NCBI GenBank assembly: GCA_006386115.1
Contig: VFIW01000016.1
Span: 372,001 to 436,000 of the forward strand
Length of the DNA stretch: 64,000 nt
DNA from: Globisporangium splendens
Taxonomy: Eukaryota; Oomycota; Peronosporomycetes; Pythiales; Pythiaceae
Direction of reading: 5' to 3'
In this document: positions 12,301 to 25,851 of the stretch, piece by piece
Numbering within the stretch: position 1 is the first letter of the stretch
How the letters are laid out: the number at the start of each line of letters is the position of its first letter
Notes under the pieces: generated by a model
Database searches by the model: none
Told to the model about the DNA's origin: nothing
Seen by the model: the letters and a program-made list of their open reading frames with translations, nothing else
Program-made: the position numbers and the translations under genes

Positions 12301-15300
12301 CAATACGGACATGCCATTGATGGATTCCTTCGTCAAACCCGACTGAGGCGCGCACAGTGTGCCATTTCTTGTTCATCAAGTTCTTCACGGAGAGGTTTCG
12401 ACTGAAGAGCACCAGGTTTTTCCCCATTGACTCGGCATCCAACTCAAACAGTGGCTCTGGCGGCGTTTGGAAGTACAGGGTTCGCCCACTCGTGCATTGT
12501 GCAACGAGTGGAGTTGACGCCGTGGACTTCGATTGTGGGTGACTAGATGAGTCACCATCCTCGTCGAACGACGTGTCCATGCTGACCATTGTCTGCACAG
12601 GCACCAGGCGGAAGACATACCGTGTGTCTGGCATTAGATACCGTACAGCGTACGAGCCTTTCGAAGGCAGCACACGCGGCAGATGTTCGGCTGCATCGGC
12701 AACGTCGCCATGGAATGAATCTTCTTGAATTACACTGAGTGGCAGCAGTGTGTTCGCGAACGATGTAGTCGTGTCTTGGTCTTCTACAGCTTCGTCTAGA
12801 TCCACAACTCGATGACTCCAGGAGACAGTTGCATGGGTCGAGGAGAATGATTCAATGGCAAAGTCCATCTCTTCTTGCCCTGCCGCCGCCTCTTCTCCTC
12901 CTTCCAATATGCTGAAAGATGAGGACTCTGACTGTGTTCGATCACCATGAGAATCCAAAAATCGGACAAGAACGCCGAACACCACTCGCGTGAGGCTTGA
13001 GAAAAAGACACGGCTTGCCTTTTCTTTGTGATATCGCAAAGCAAATAAATCCAGGATGTCGGAAATTTGATTGTTGAAATGAGATGACGAGTCAGACGTC
13101 CATGGGAGTGGTTGGAGACACTGCTCATCTGGATTTGACCCATCAATCGAAACCTTGTCTTGAATGCCACGAGGAAACCAAGAAACTCCAGGCAGAACAC
13201 GCTTTATCATTGCAAAAGCTGCTAGTTTCCATGGCATGTTGCTGAGGGAAGGGCTTGACGCGATCGTGACAAGTGTCTGGAAAAACGGTAAACTGTAACA
13301 CATTGCAACCGCCGCGCTGCTAAAACATTCAAATGCTTCCTGTGCTAGTACAGCCTGAGTTTCCACTTCTGTGGAAATGATGCCGCTGATCCAAAGCGTC
13401 CACAGAACATTCTGGGCAGTCCCATCCACTGTTACACTTGATATTTTCTTTCCGCTGCGCTCAGATCCCTGCAAAGAAATCGCCTGAGCACATTGGCTCT
13501 TGAGTTCACTGAACAGAGCATGAAATATCGGGAAGCCTCCACCCATCTTATTTTCTTTTTCTTCGCTTTCACGGTGTGTGAAGGCTCTTGACCGTTCGAT
13601 CTCCATTTTCAGCAGCGTTTGCATCGTTTTTTGCAAGCGAATCGATTGTTCAGCAGCGTCAGTCATACCAGCAAGATCTCCGCTTTCAATGAGCGGCTCC
13701 TGCTTCTCGAGTCCAATAGTAGCTCGCATAAACCGGGTCAGTCTGCGAAAGGAATCAGCATTGGAGCTCCAGCGCGATACAAGCAAGAACACCTCTGGCA
13801 AGTGAACTTCACTTGTGAGCAGGTAATACAATGATTGCTTGGCATAGATGCGGGACAGCATGCTGTCGAGAGTGAGACAAAGTGGAACAGTCTCGACCTC
13901 GGCAGCTCTCACATCGGTGTTTGGACATTCGGAAATCGAACGAGAATACGCCACCATAGCTTTCCTCGGCAAGATGCTGTCTGCGAACGATTCTTGTCCG
14001 TGGACAGTGTAATCTCGCGATGCAAATAGTTCAGTTGTCGCGCCGTCATCAAGGATCACGGTATTTTGCTCGGCGATTAAGAACGGGTTCGTTTCTCCAT
14101 TGACGCTTTTTCGTGCCGTGGGATTCGCGAAATGCTGTTTGGAGGCTTGCAGTTCAGAGAACGACTCGAGTCGATTCCGAGAAAGTTGTTCTGTGTGGGA
14201 ACGGAAACCTTGATTCGGGTAGAGGCCGTGGTGGGCAGTTGGAAGTGTCAGCATACCGTGGCCAGACGGCATAGACATTGACGGCATCAACAACAAATCA
14301 TCCGCGGACCGACTGCTGGTGAGATCTCGCATGTTGAACATTCTTCCAAGCAGCGACTGTACGCCACTGTCTTCGACTGAAGATGCACCAGCTGACCCGT
14401 GTTCTACCCCGGCTGTCGCATCCTTCTCCATCTGTTCTAGTATCCAAGCGACAGCTCCGCTTTCGTTTATGGACAAGTTCGTTTCAGTGGCACAACGAAT
14501 CGCCCATTCAGGTGGGAATCCCAATCCGATGAGCCCTTCAATCAAATCATTGCGTCGTGCGACGACAGTGCTATTTCCAATTGCACTTTCACTGTTTTCT
14601 CGAGACCCCATCAGATCGCGAGCGTGACCAATATTTGAATTGACCCCATTCATCGAATATGGTGCGTTTGGGAGTTGCACTGCTTGTGTTTCCGCATCGC
14701 CTTCACTATCGTCGTCACTGGACGGACCACAGTCGTCACTCCTCTCGCTCTCCTCGTCCAGATCAGCGATGTCGTTGTCCCCTTCACTAATTAAATCACT
14801 GCGCTCGTTCTTCTCGCTGTCGTCTGGCGATATCGCGAGCGCAACAGGTTGCAAGCGGCTTTGATCTTGCTCAGAGTCGAGAGCTGGGATGTGTGCAAAC
14901 GAGAGCATCTGCTCTGGGTATTCCTGACCGCTCAAAATTTTCGCATTGACACCAAAATTGAACTGTACGGTCTGATTCACATTCAGCGATGCCGCTGGGC
15001 ACATGCAAGACGACGGTGTCATCGGGAGGTCACTGAAGGCGACTCCAAGAAACTTGCCGTTCAGGAAAAAACTCAGCTCCATTCGATCGGTATCCAAGAG
15101 TACGCCGACGACGTCGTCTGCACGCCACGGTTCTCCGTAATCAGAGGAGTTGACATTCCATTTCTTGCAGCGAAACCCGTCGAACCCCCAGCTATTCGTG
15201 TGGTCCGGTGTTTACAGAGATGCCGACGTTGCTGAGGCGAATTGTAGGAAAGTGCTCAAGTGCTTTGACTGTCATATGGCAAATCTCCACTTCTCCACCG

Positions 15301-18300
15301 ACAACCTCAAGTGGTGAGTGCTTGCGAGAAAGCTTTTCTTGCCACCAAAACGACGATGGTGAGTCGTTGATGGGCCGTGTATGAGTTGTCTCCCAAACCT
15401 CCGATGCTAGCGCTTCGAGCTGCAGCAGTGAGAAGAACGGCTTTCTGCAGACGGCTTTTCCATTGTGAATCAGGTTTTGGACGACCGCACGCACTGAACG
15501 CAGCCGTAAAGCTTTCTTGCAATCTCGACCGAGGACACTGGAAAGCAGCTCCAAAGGTGGCACAGACGCTGTCTGAAAAATTTGCTCGAGAGTATCTGGA
15601 TCTTCAAAGATCAAATTCTTCCATCGATCTTCGCACTGACTCCTCAACGCTAACATCGTGAACCGAAGCAATGAGGCTTTGCAATGCGCTAGTGCGGTTA
15701 CAAAATGATCAAATAAGTGGACCTCCATCTGTGTGTTACGCTCACAATTCTTTGTCCCTGTGTCGTGAGCCTGCAGTTGCAACTCTGACGAGATGGCAGC
15801 ACACACCAAACGGAAAATTTGTGACTCTGTGCTACCACAAGACTCACATATGTTTCCAAGTTTCAGTGCGGACGCAAATGGGGCTTCGATCTTGGAGAAT
15901 GGCGACACTGGTAGCGATGATTCTTTCATCAGAAGTGCTTTCCGGTGATTGACTGCAATTTCAGAGTATCCTCCGACGGCTGCACTCACTACAGCGAGTG
16001 CTTGATACGTTGGCGATTTGCACAAACCCATCTCACCGTGTTCTTGGTCATTTGGCATTTTGAACCCATCTGTTGCTTTACTTAAAAGCAATTGGATCTC
16101 CGATTGCCAAACAGGCTCACTGCATAGTCGCTGAAAAAGCCGCACGCCAGCTTCAAATCGAAGGGAGCTCAGTGTTGTACACGATGAATCGGAGTCATCT
16201 TCATCGACAAATCCATCATTTTGAAATAGTTTAGTCTTGCAACTGATACTTGCTGTTCGCAGCAAACGATCAATGCAATGCTTCATCTCATTCTCAACCC
16301 GCATGCCGCTGATGTCCAACAGCATTGACAAGCATTCATTTCGCTTGAGCAGATTCGAATCACCTTCTGGCTGCTTGCGAGGCGATATGACGCCGGTTTT
16401 CCTCAAAAACAGGTCACGAATGCCTCTGGTTTCCGGAATACCAACTTTGCTACTTTTCACCAAGTCAAATTGCTTAAAGATACTTGAGCCAAGGTTCACA
16501 AGCTGGATTTCTGGCGGGCAATCCACGTACGGCAGCGTTTGTTGAAGCAATTCACACAAAAGGATCTGAGCTCGTCCCTCGGTTGGAAATACCTCGAGCA
16601 GCCGAACAAAAAGAGACACCCATCAAGTCGATACCGTGATGGATTTGTCAATGATCGGCTGTCTTTCGAGTCGTAGCCGGTAGGGATGGTTCAATTGGCA
16701 CAGCAGGTTAAGAATATCGACACAGTGAGACTCCAGCGCATGCTGACGTTTGAGCCGGAACAGTACTGGTCCTTGAAGATGGATCCACGCAATCTCCTTA
16801 TCGGTAAGCGGCACATCGAGTAACCGCAGATCGTCAAGAACTCCGGTAAGCTGACACTTTTTGCTCCATGGGTTCCTTGGTTCGCTTGCACATGACGTGC
16901 AGTCGACTTCATTTCTACCCATTAGCATGGAATAGTCTTTCTCGCTCAAAGTCCCGCCTATCGTAACCTTTATCTTGGATTCCAATGTCCAAAGACGTTG
17001 TCTCTCTGTAGTTTGAGGTGCTTTTACTTGATTCTTCGTTTGTGCCACTTTTCCATGAATGTACACGACTGGGGCACTGTGGTGAGTTTGAAACACTAGC
17101 GCGAAGTGCATCCATTGGCCAACTTGCACCTCGTCATGAAGAACAATAACGTCCCAACTCAGCCCTTCGTCAACCTTGAATGCAACAGCTATGGCAATCC
17201 GCTTTTCCTCGAGTTTGTATGCGTATACAGCTAAATTGCTTTCCGCAAGAATGAGTGATGACCCTGTCCGCGCTTCCGGTACATTTTCGGGATTCGAGAA
17301 TGCTTTGTGCTCCTTTCCCAGTGCAAATAGCAACGGAGAGTCGAAACTAAAGGTAGCCTCAGCAGGTGGTTGTCTTTGGCGCTTCTGCCATGCCACCTTT
17401 CCAGTTTGATCAATTTGGAGCCAGCACGACACAGTAGAACCGGTCTGAGGCGACGATGCTGCACCTTCGGTATTGCCAATTGTGTTAGTTGAGACTGATT
17501 GCGTTACAAAGTTTACCACACTTGTGCTCCTTGACGAAATCAGCATTGGATTACCAAGTATCAATGCTCGAGTGACTTTGTGTGGCTTTCTCGCAACGCC
17601 TGCACTTTTTGTCGATGAAACATTGGCAGGTGTGGAAAGCAGATGCATCAGCTTCTGCGTATGGCACGTGAGCAGCTCGAATCGATGCATCACCTTTGTC
17701 AGCGTGATGAATAGCAGCTCATAAACTTGGTCGACACTTTCTGCCACCGTAGTCACGACTACTCGTTTCGGAAGCGCCAAGCGTTTACGAGGAGACATTG
17801 CGGCTCTGGATCCGATGGTATCCTTCCCTACGAACGAACGGGAAGCCACAGACAGCGGTTCTGGTAGTAGGAGTGGTGAGATCCACTGGTGAGTAGGTCT
17901 GTCGGCTTTGCTGAGCTGGGAGGCAATCGCGCAAAGTGCGACCCACGCAACCATACTCAGTGACTGGGATGATGTGTTGCCGAAAAGCAGTGCCACAGGT
18001 TTCAGATTTTGTAGAATTCGCATCACTGGCGATGTGGATTCCGTTGAGAACTGTAGCCACTCGGCATACACGTCTTCATGTCGAATATTTTGTGCAGAGC
18101 CGTCAGGGAGGTTTCTGTTGAGAGTCGCTTGAGTGTCAAGCACGCCCGCATCTTCTAGGAGTGAGTCGTGGAGAATGGTGACGATTCCAGCTTTCGCGAC
18201 AATATCAGCGGCCGCATCTGCAGTCAGCCGAAACTCTTCAAACTGGATCGTCCAAGCTAAAAGTGCCTTTGCCTTCAAACTTGGGGAAGAATCTTCAGCT

Positions 18301-21000
18301 GAAATCAGCTTTGCGAGACGGATGTACAGATTTTCTATCGACTTACAGACCGATCTCGCTTCCGAAATTCCATCTTGAACGAAATATGTGGTCAGTTGGC
18401 TTCGGTTCAAGCGAGTGTCGATCGATCCTTGACTTTGGATACTGGAGATCATCTCGCCCAGTAAAAAGCTCTTGGCTGATGAAATGGTCAGCTTTCGGAG
18501 CAGATCGTGGTAGAAGCATAGCCCAATCCTGGACAGCGCGGCTTTGACCATACAGCCTTTCACGGTTCTCTCCGCTTCGACGAGATCAATCGGTTCTTTC
18601 ATGAACCGGTAAAGATTCATCGCAAGCTCGAATGAAGCTTGACTCGCTGTTTGTATGATGCTGTGGTTCAGTTTTTCCACGGGGAAGAAATGTACATGGC
18701 TGGGCTGTAGTCTAAGCAGGAACTTTGCTGATTGAGCAATGCCGGTCGTGGTTTCTCCAACTGCTGCTGGGTTTGCGTGCTTCTCTGACAATGCGATGAC
18801 CTTGATAACATCCCTCAGAATTTCGCGTGCTTGTTCTAAGCGTTTGTGGTCAGTGGACACAGCCGCATCATTTTTCTATTCGGTGAGACGATCGCAATAA
18901 TGCTGTTGGCAGCCCTTAAAGACAGCCACAAGATTACAATTCCAGGCTACCACGGCAATCGTAGCACGAACAGCGACGTCCAAATGCGGACCACTCCTTT
19001 CATTCCCCAATAGTACAGCAAAGTCTTCGCCGAGTTGAGCAGAAATCCACGACGCAAAGTCAACGCAGCTTTGCGAAGAATCAATGTAATCCAGCAAATA
19101 TCTCTGGTCTTCGAGCATCTGGATCGAGTTGGCTTTACAATCTCTTGGCGCTTCAGATTCAGCGTTTGGAGTTTGAACGAGTTCGTTCTCAACTTCGAAC
19201 ACGCCGTTCTTCTCCCACTCTAGCATACCCGTCACCTCAGCAAAATCTCCTCCGTCATAATCTGGCGGTGATAAAAATCCAGTAGATAATACTCGAGACT
19301 TGAAGGGGTCATAATGATTCTGTCGGATAGACAAGCTCGCAGTCGCTGGGCACGTAAGTACACACGCGAATTTCCCACAAAGAATCGCGTAGGCATCCTG
19401 CAATTCCATGACCCACTTGTGGTTCGGTTGATCAGTCAGACTGCTTTCAGGCAAGAGGTCGTCATCGCGCTGGTGTTGCGCTTGGTTACTGCCTTCCGTA
19501 TCGGTACGCAATTTCCAATTGACTTCGCCAAGCATCTTGATCATTGGATGAATGTGAGGAAGTAATCGGCGTACGAAATGCAGTGGTAAAGTATCGAGCC
19601 ACACTGATTCGTGGTTATTTTGCACATCAGCAGCTTTCCTTGTCGTGACTAGCTGAAGCAAGACACATAGCACTTCGATCGCGTTTGGGAGCAAACTGTC
19701 GAACAGTGTTCTGTTGAGTCTCCATGTGATAACTTCCTCGTGGTGACAGCTTGCTTTGTGGAGTTTCTTTAGCACAACCGTTGATTCTGAAAACAGTGCG
19801 TCCAAATACTGAAGTAGCGATTCGACCACATTCACACAAGCTTCGGCTCTGTTTTTGTCTGCACGTGAATCGCGATGAGCATCGACGTCGTGGCTTGCGT
19901 TGGTCTCGACTGACTCCTTCAAATGCATTGTAACAATGCCAAACAGATGAACCTGGAGTGCTAGTATTACACGGATTTCCGGTGTAGCGCGAGCTACCTC
20001 CAAAAACAGCGGTTCCAGTTGTTGTAACTGAGCGGATGTAATCTGATTGATGCCATCATGCAGCAGGTACACGACTGAAAGTAAATGGCGCAACGAGCCC
20101 CACTTAAGACAAAGAGCGATGTACACAGTGAGCGCGACGGAACGGTCACTGGCAGAGAGACCACCGTCGACACTAGTGGACGTAGCGCTGGAAGTTCCTG
20201 CACCCTTCGCTGGACTCAACATGGGGAGATGGAGCAGATCCGAGAGCAGCTCAAACAGTGTCTGGAACACGCTCAACACCCGTGGATTCCCTTCGGCGTC
20301 ATAAAGCGGCGAAGACAACGTCTCATGTGACGCAAGGAAGCCAGGAGACAGTGGAAATGGCGGTAACGCTGTCAGCAAGGACGGCAATTTCGTCGCGATC
20401 TGCAACAGGATGCAGCAGTTCGCCGCAAGCTTCCCCGGTTCTTGCAGTGACTGGCAGAAACGGAAAAATACACGTAAACCAATTGCGTCGCGAGAGGGAG
20501 ATCTCGAAATGGGAAAGGGGACATGTCTGTCATGGCTGATTGAACCTTGGGGATCTCAACGCGGTGCCCGCTTTGTGCTGACGCACTCCCTGTCGCAGCA
20601 GTATCATCTTGACTGCCTGTTCTTCTTGTCGGTACGCGCTTCTTCAAAGCGATCCGTTGCGTGTTGTACATCTCATCCAGCGCAGGTGCAGCACGATCAG
20701 CTTTCGTTCAAGATGGGATTTCGGCTACCAGGCGTCGAGCTCCCGCGCTCGCTCGCTGAACCAGCGCTGCTTTGCTGCTTGCCACTGCGCAACCAGATCT
20801 TCATCGTTACTACCATCGTCACAACTCGAAGGCATCATCCGTGATTGTTTGCACGAAAAGTCCCCTTCATTGCTCACTGGTTTCTGCTTTGCGTCGCGCT
20901 CGGGATCTTCGGGTGCGTATCGCTGCTTTTCTTCAGCCTGGATCTCGCAGAAGCGCTCCTGCACGTACGCCTCGTTCGCCAACAACAGGAGCACCTCCAT
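9343..21000 (-). CDS. Giant HECT-type E3 ubiquitin ligase, HECTD4/HERC1-like, with reading frame interrupted
   Basis: About 3,900 codons on the minus strand. The probable start ATG at 21000 has an in-frame stop upstream and a textbook oomycete initiator at 21089-21104. A second exon (about 20680-20550) splices in phase to one beginning near 20450. Visible domains in order: concanavalin/LamG-like (about 17400-16750), first SPRY (about 15270-14930), UBA (about 14560-14430), fibronectin III-like (about 12870-12590), second, complete SPRY (about 12420-12030), and a C-terminal HECT domain (10452-9343) with HKMFWDLVNEF and PAYSS blocks. This order matches HECTD4/HERC1-type ligases, which attach ubiquitin through a C-terminal cysteine. 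The long frame is broken four times: TAG at 18876-18878, TGA at 16623-16625, a frameshift with missing SPRY core near 15205, and a frameshift near 10473. The family call is firm. Whether it is functional, a recent pseudogene or partly misassembled cannot be decided here. Confidence 0.8.
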
Positions 21001-21088
21001 CTCTGCGAGTTCCGCGCGCGCTGATCGACCGAATGCGCGGCGCTTCCGCTTCGTGGCTGAAAGATCGCTCTCTTATCGCCCGCCGCGC

Positions 21089-21104
21089 AGATTGTGAAAT
21101 GAGC
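21089..21104 (-). promoter_or_regulatory. Oomycete initiator-type core promoter of the HECT ligase gene
   Basis: On the minus strand this reads GCTCATTTCACAATCT, nearly the published oomycete 16-base element (GCTCATTYYNCAWTTT), about 90 bases upstream of the ATG at 21000. It supports that ATG as the true gene start. Confidence 0.6.
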
Positions 21105-22235
21105 GCGTGCATTCCGCATTCAGCGCGGCAAAGTTGCACTTCAACTTGCTTGAATACGTGATAATCCGTGGATACTATTCCTTTCTTTCGAGTAAAAAGG
21201 GAAAATGCCCAAACGTGTATGAATTTAGAGCTTAATGACGACTCGTGTAGCACAATCACTCTGAATGCTAGGATGCAAATAAGTTGGAAGACCACACGTT
21301 TTTGGCTCGCACGTGGTGTAAATGCGAATGCACATGGAACAGTGAGAGCAGCGTGAGTTTGTGAACGTTTGAATGTGGAGCAGTTAATACGTGCATGTAA
21401 CTTGCTTGAAGCTGTGCAGCTGCACTTTACATGTATTTAGCATTTGCTTGTGCACACTTTTGCTGCTGAGATGCCATTGCAGATGTGCATATTCCGGGGG
21501 GATAGTTGCAAAGTTGCACACAGTGTTGAGAGTGAATGAGGGGCGCGCAGATATATGTGCAATTAGTGAATGGAGCGCGTGCTGGAGAGTGTGTATGTGT
21601 AGGCGTGTAGCATGCCTGTGTGTGTAGGGGGGCAAATGTGCAGACATGGTCGCATGTTCACCAAATGTGCATTCTTGTTGGCCAATTTATGAGCATTTGC
21701 GAAAAGCACTGTGCAAAATGAATTTTATACGTTTATAACCACAGGTTTTGTAAATTTACAAAATGAGTGTGTCACGTGTGACTGACAGTTCTGAAATATC
21801 TGCATGCAAGGTTTTTGTGCCCGGCTGCGCTGGGCAGTATCAATATTTCGCCGATGTACGCAGTGTGTGCGAGACCAAGCCATTCTTTGTGCGAGCCAAT
21901 CCCGCATGCGTTCAGTGGGCAGTCAATGCTGCTGCACCTATTGACATTATTTCCCAGCCTCGTGATTATTTTGTTCCGATGCACCTGTTGGCGAAACTTT
22001 TCACGAGCTGTCGAAATTCATACACGTTTTGACACATTCCATTAAAAAACCTCACATTCACAATTATACCCTTAATTAGGGGTATGGACTGACGCGGAAC
22101 TGCCCTGCGAGGTTTATTACTCTTCCTCGACTGAGCGTGGGTTCATTGTCACTCCCTTCTGCGCTGAGAAACCGAGTGTGTGTGTGTGTGTGTGCAGTCG
22201 AAGAGCTGCGTTCAAACAGCACGAACACCAGCAAC
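21105..22235. other. Intergenic region between divergent genes
   Basis: About 1.1 kb separating the divergent HECT ligase and GBP-like genes. It is AT-richer than the flanks, rich in TGCA/TGTGCA words, and has no frame with a recognisable domain. A GT microsatellite lies near its right end. It must hold both promoters. Confidence 0.6.
22176..22194. repeat. (GT)n microsatellite
   Basis: About nine GT dinucleotides in the 5' leader of the GBP-like gene, ending about 42 bases before its ATG. Confidence 0.8.
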
Positions 22236-25200
22236 ATGCGCGCGTCGAGCCGCAGCGTCGTGCGCGTGGGCAGCATCGTGCGCGGCAAGAGCTTCAGCGG
22301 CGTGGGCCGACCGAGCATCACGGAGCTGCCGGAGAACGGGAACCTTGTCTTCGCCGGCCGCCTGCTGCGCGTGAGCGAGGCCGCGATCGAGATTCAGATC
22401 CAGCAGACCGCCATTTCCTTCCTGCAGCGCCTCGCCGACCCGCTCTGCGTCGTCAGTGTCCATGGCGCCAAGGTATAAATGGAGTTCTCGACAGTCTATA
22501 AGGACGTTATGCTATGTCAGAGGGTAGCGAAGGTGCTGAGTGCGGTGTATTCCTGTTGTCTGTGTATGGGATATTAGGGAAGCGGGAAGTCCACGAGTGT
22601 GCGCAGTTTGCTGGCGAGTGGCGAAGACGAGAATGAAGTGAACCCGATGGACTGGATCCCAGAGGGCGAGACAGAGTGCGTGCATGTGTTATGTGGAAGT
22701 GAGTGCTGGGAGCACTGGTTGACGAAAATGCTGCGATTGTTGTGGTGCGTCGCAGAGACGTCTGGATGTATGTGAAGCGCGTGGATTTCCCGAACGCCAA
22801 GTATTTGGTGGTGCTCGACCGCCCTGGCTTCGGGAGCAATGCGGTGCGTCTACCCGTCGCCGTAATGTTTATCTAATTGCTTCTAACTCTGCACGTTTCA
22901 CGCATTTTCCACTGCGATCAGAACGTTGACACGCTCGTGTACTCCATTCTTGCCGGCTTGAGCAGGTGCGTTTGCTTACTATGCTGGCAAACACTTGATG
23001 CACAGTTTGAGGTCTCACTAGCGTGTTGTTTCATATTGGGATAGCGTGGTAGTGCATCATGTGAATGGCGAATTATCACCAGAAGCAATCGAGAAGTTTG
23101 CCTTTTTGGCAAAGCCGACAGATCAGAGTGACGATGCGCATCCAAAGTATTGTAAGTGTTTGCTATTTCGTATCTTCACCCATGCTAGTCCGTCTTGATG
23201 ATTTCTAACTGTTGGTTCGCACGATCATTGTGCGTTCCTGCTTCGGTTCTCGTAGCCTTTCCGCAGCAGCCGAAGCTCATGTGGCTCATGCAAAACGTCA
23301 CCACGAGTGATTTGAAGGACAGAGTCGGAGGGAAAAAGCAAACAATGCAAGAAGTGGAGCAGACCTATTTGCGAAATGCGTTTTCGTCGCTGGACCCGGC
23401 ATCCAGCGGAGCGCAATTCTACGAACTCTTCTACACGGTGTTTCCAGAGCAAAGCTGTTTCCCGATCCCTGCGGCGAATGACAAGAGCGTCTACAACAAG
23501 CGAATTGACAAGCTTTCTCGGACGCTCATCGAATCTGGAAGGAACCGTTACATCAAGGGTGTTCTTCTCAATGGACCGTTGTTCAGTTCCATTCTCGTCT
23601 CGATGCTTGCCCATCGGCCGAATGTCTTTCAGGTATAATCATAAGAAATAGTCCCTTTAAGAAGGGAGGTGATGTCTACTGATGCTAACAGGCACACTTC
23701 TCTGTTGATTCTGTCTAGGCATTCAAGGGAAAGATATGGAAAGACACGATCCATAACTGCTGTCTCAACATTGTCGAGTCCGCCATCAAAGTATACAAAG
23801 CGCGAATGGCCGAACAACTCGGAGGCATCGTTGATACGACGGATATGGATGGCTTCGTTCCTGCCATCTCTTCACTTCAAGAGCCATTGCCGCCAGTCGA
23901 GGTGAGACAAAACTGATCACTCTTGCTCTCTGTTGACAAGAATGTGGCATTGGGATAGCTGACTTCCTGGTATGCCTTGTTTTATTCTAGCTGCCCTGCG
24001 AGTCCAATCTTCTGCATGGCATTCACTCGGCGGCAAAGCGCTTTGCGAAAGCAAATTTACAGACGATGCCTGTGCGGTCGGGGAAACTCAGTTCTCTACT
24101 CCGGGTACGAGCTGAGTCGCTGTCATACATGCAATCCTGCTTTGTTAGCGTGACTTTGCGATTGCTTTATTTTACTTTCTGTTCTGTAGAAACTGTTCAA
24201 AGACCTGGTCGAGTCTATGTATTTGAGAATTCAAGAAGAAAACAATCGCATCTCGTCGGATCTTTGCAAGTCGCTGCTGACCGAGTTTCATAAAGAGATG
24301 AGCGAGCAAGCAGACCGTCACCTGTTGATTCGTCCTGAAGATGAAGACGCATATTCGTTCCAAATAACGGAGTTTAAGGTATCTTCCTTCATGAACCTGC
24401 ACCAGTTTCGTTCACTGTACGGTCCAACATGCTGACAAACCTACTTTTTGTGCAAATTACAGCGCTTCTTCCATCATTACCAAGCGCATTTGTATGAGCT
24501 GATAGGGTCGTACACGGATCGAGCACAGGGACCTCAAAAGGTAAGTTCATCTCCTGACGATGCCACCCTCTCATAGCATACTATAGCTGACTTTTATTCC
24601 TTGAATGAATGCTTTGCATGACTTTGTAGAAAGAGGAGCTGACAATTTTCCTTCAGCATACTATTCGACCTGAGCTTGCAGAACTCACTGAGAAACTCGA
24701 GAAGATTCGTCATCATGACATCGAACAGATCGAAGTAAGTAAAAGATATCTTCTCTCCATTTTGTTCATTGTTCAGAGAGTAATGTAAATTGACACACTT
24801 TGATGTGTTCGATCGTAGGAATCGATTCAAGAGAGTGAGAAGGCGTGCGAAGAGTCAGCTCAAAACCAGCGCATGTTCCAAACAGTACGCATCTTACCTG
24901 CTGATTTGATATACTTCGAAGTAGTTGCGTGTGCACTATTTTGCGCTAATGCTTGCACTGCATTCTAGGAGGCGATGAACGCACAGACCGATGTGAACAA
25001 GAGGCTCGTGGAAGTTGCGAAGTTACAAGCTGTAAGACAGTGCCAACTGCTGCATTCGATGTGATCTTGCTCAGCTGATTAATGAGATTTGCTTGTTGCA
25101 TCGTATCACAGCTTCGAAAAGAATCCTTGGAGGGAGCAGTTCAAAATGTGGACATCATGCACGAAATGGCAACGACGCAGAAAGATTTGCTGGAAGAAGC

Positions 25201-25851
25201 AGCGTTTGTTTCCGTGAGTATTGATGGAGTATTAGCCCTGCTTTCTTTCTGTGTATCTTTGCCGGTTGCACTGACAGCGTCCATAATTGCTTGCACACAT
25301 AGATGCAACTGCCAAGTGAACGAGTCATCGAGGCTACTCAGGAAACTGAGGTGATGGAGTTACAAGGATATCTCATCAAGCAAGGCGGCGGCGGCAATGC
25401 GTTCAACCCGCTTGGCAGACACAATTGGAAGCAGCGGTATTTTATCCTGATCGGCACAAGCTTGGCGTATGCAAAGACAAAAGACGACTACGAGCGTGGT
25501 CGAATCATCAAAGAATTGGATCTAGCAGGGTACGTGAGCTATTACCATTTACGTGCTGCGAACCCTCGTAAAGGTCTAACGATTGTTTGATTGCATTTTT
25601 CATGGCATGCGTGCTTCAGTTGCCGTATCGAACCTTCGAAAGATGCTGGAGAAGGTTTCCATATCATCCCACCTGAAGCCTCCAAGGGTTCCCATGTTTT
25701 CAATCTCCAGAAGGGTCTATTCGCGAAAAACCGAAAGAAGCGGTCGTCCCACGCTGACAGTCACCGTGTTTTTAAGTTGCGAGCGCAAACCATCGAAGAG
25801 CGCGATACGTGGATCGACAAGCTGCGCCAGTCCTCTGGAGTGTATTATTAA
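22236..25851 (+). CDS. Guanylate-binding-protein-like (dynamin superfamily) GTPase with C-terminal PH domain
   Basis: Sixteen exons joined by 15 GT-AG introns (78-105 bp), all phases consistent: 22236-22472, 22578-22675, 22756-22843, 22922-22965, 23045-23151, 23256-23632, 23719-23901, 23991-24104, 24190-24378, 24463-24540, 24630-24734, 24819-24884, 24969-25031, 25112-25213, 25303-25529 and 25620-25851, giving 769 residues. The P-loop GAKGSGKS spans the exon 1/2 junction (about residue 78). G3 is DRPG. The AGLSSVVV stretch matches the GBP large-G domain. The usual guanine-reading RD is replaced by QN in WLMQNV. A long helical, coiled-coil region follows (exons 7-14). A PH domain fills exons 15-16 (GYLIKQ, NWKQRYF, final helix ERDTWIDKL). 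GBP/atlastin-type proteins remodel membranes; the PH domain implies phosphoinositide targeting (inference). Confidence 0.85.

Noticed and set aside
18841..18960. Alternative code in which TAG/TGA are sense codons
   Set aside because: All other genes in the window end cleanly at TAG, TGA or TAA with frames closing at family-typical lengths, so the standard code is used; the odd stops need another explanation.
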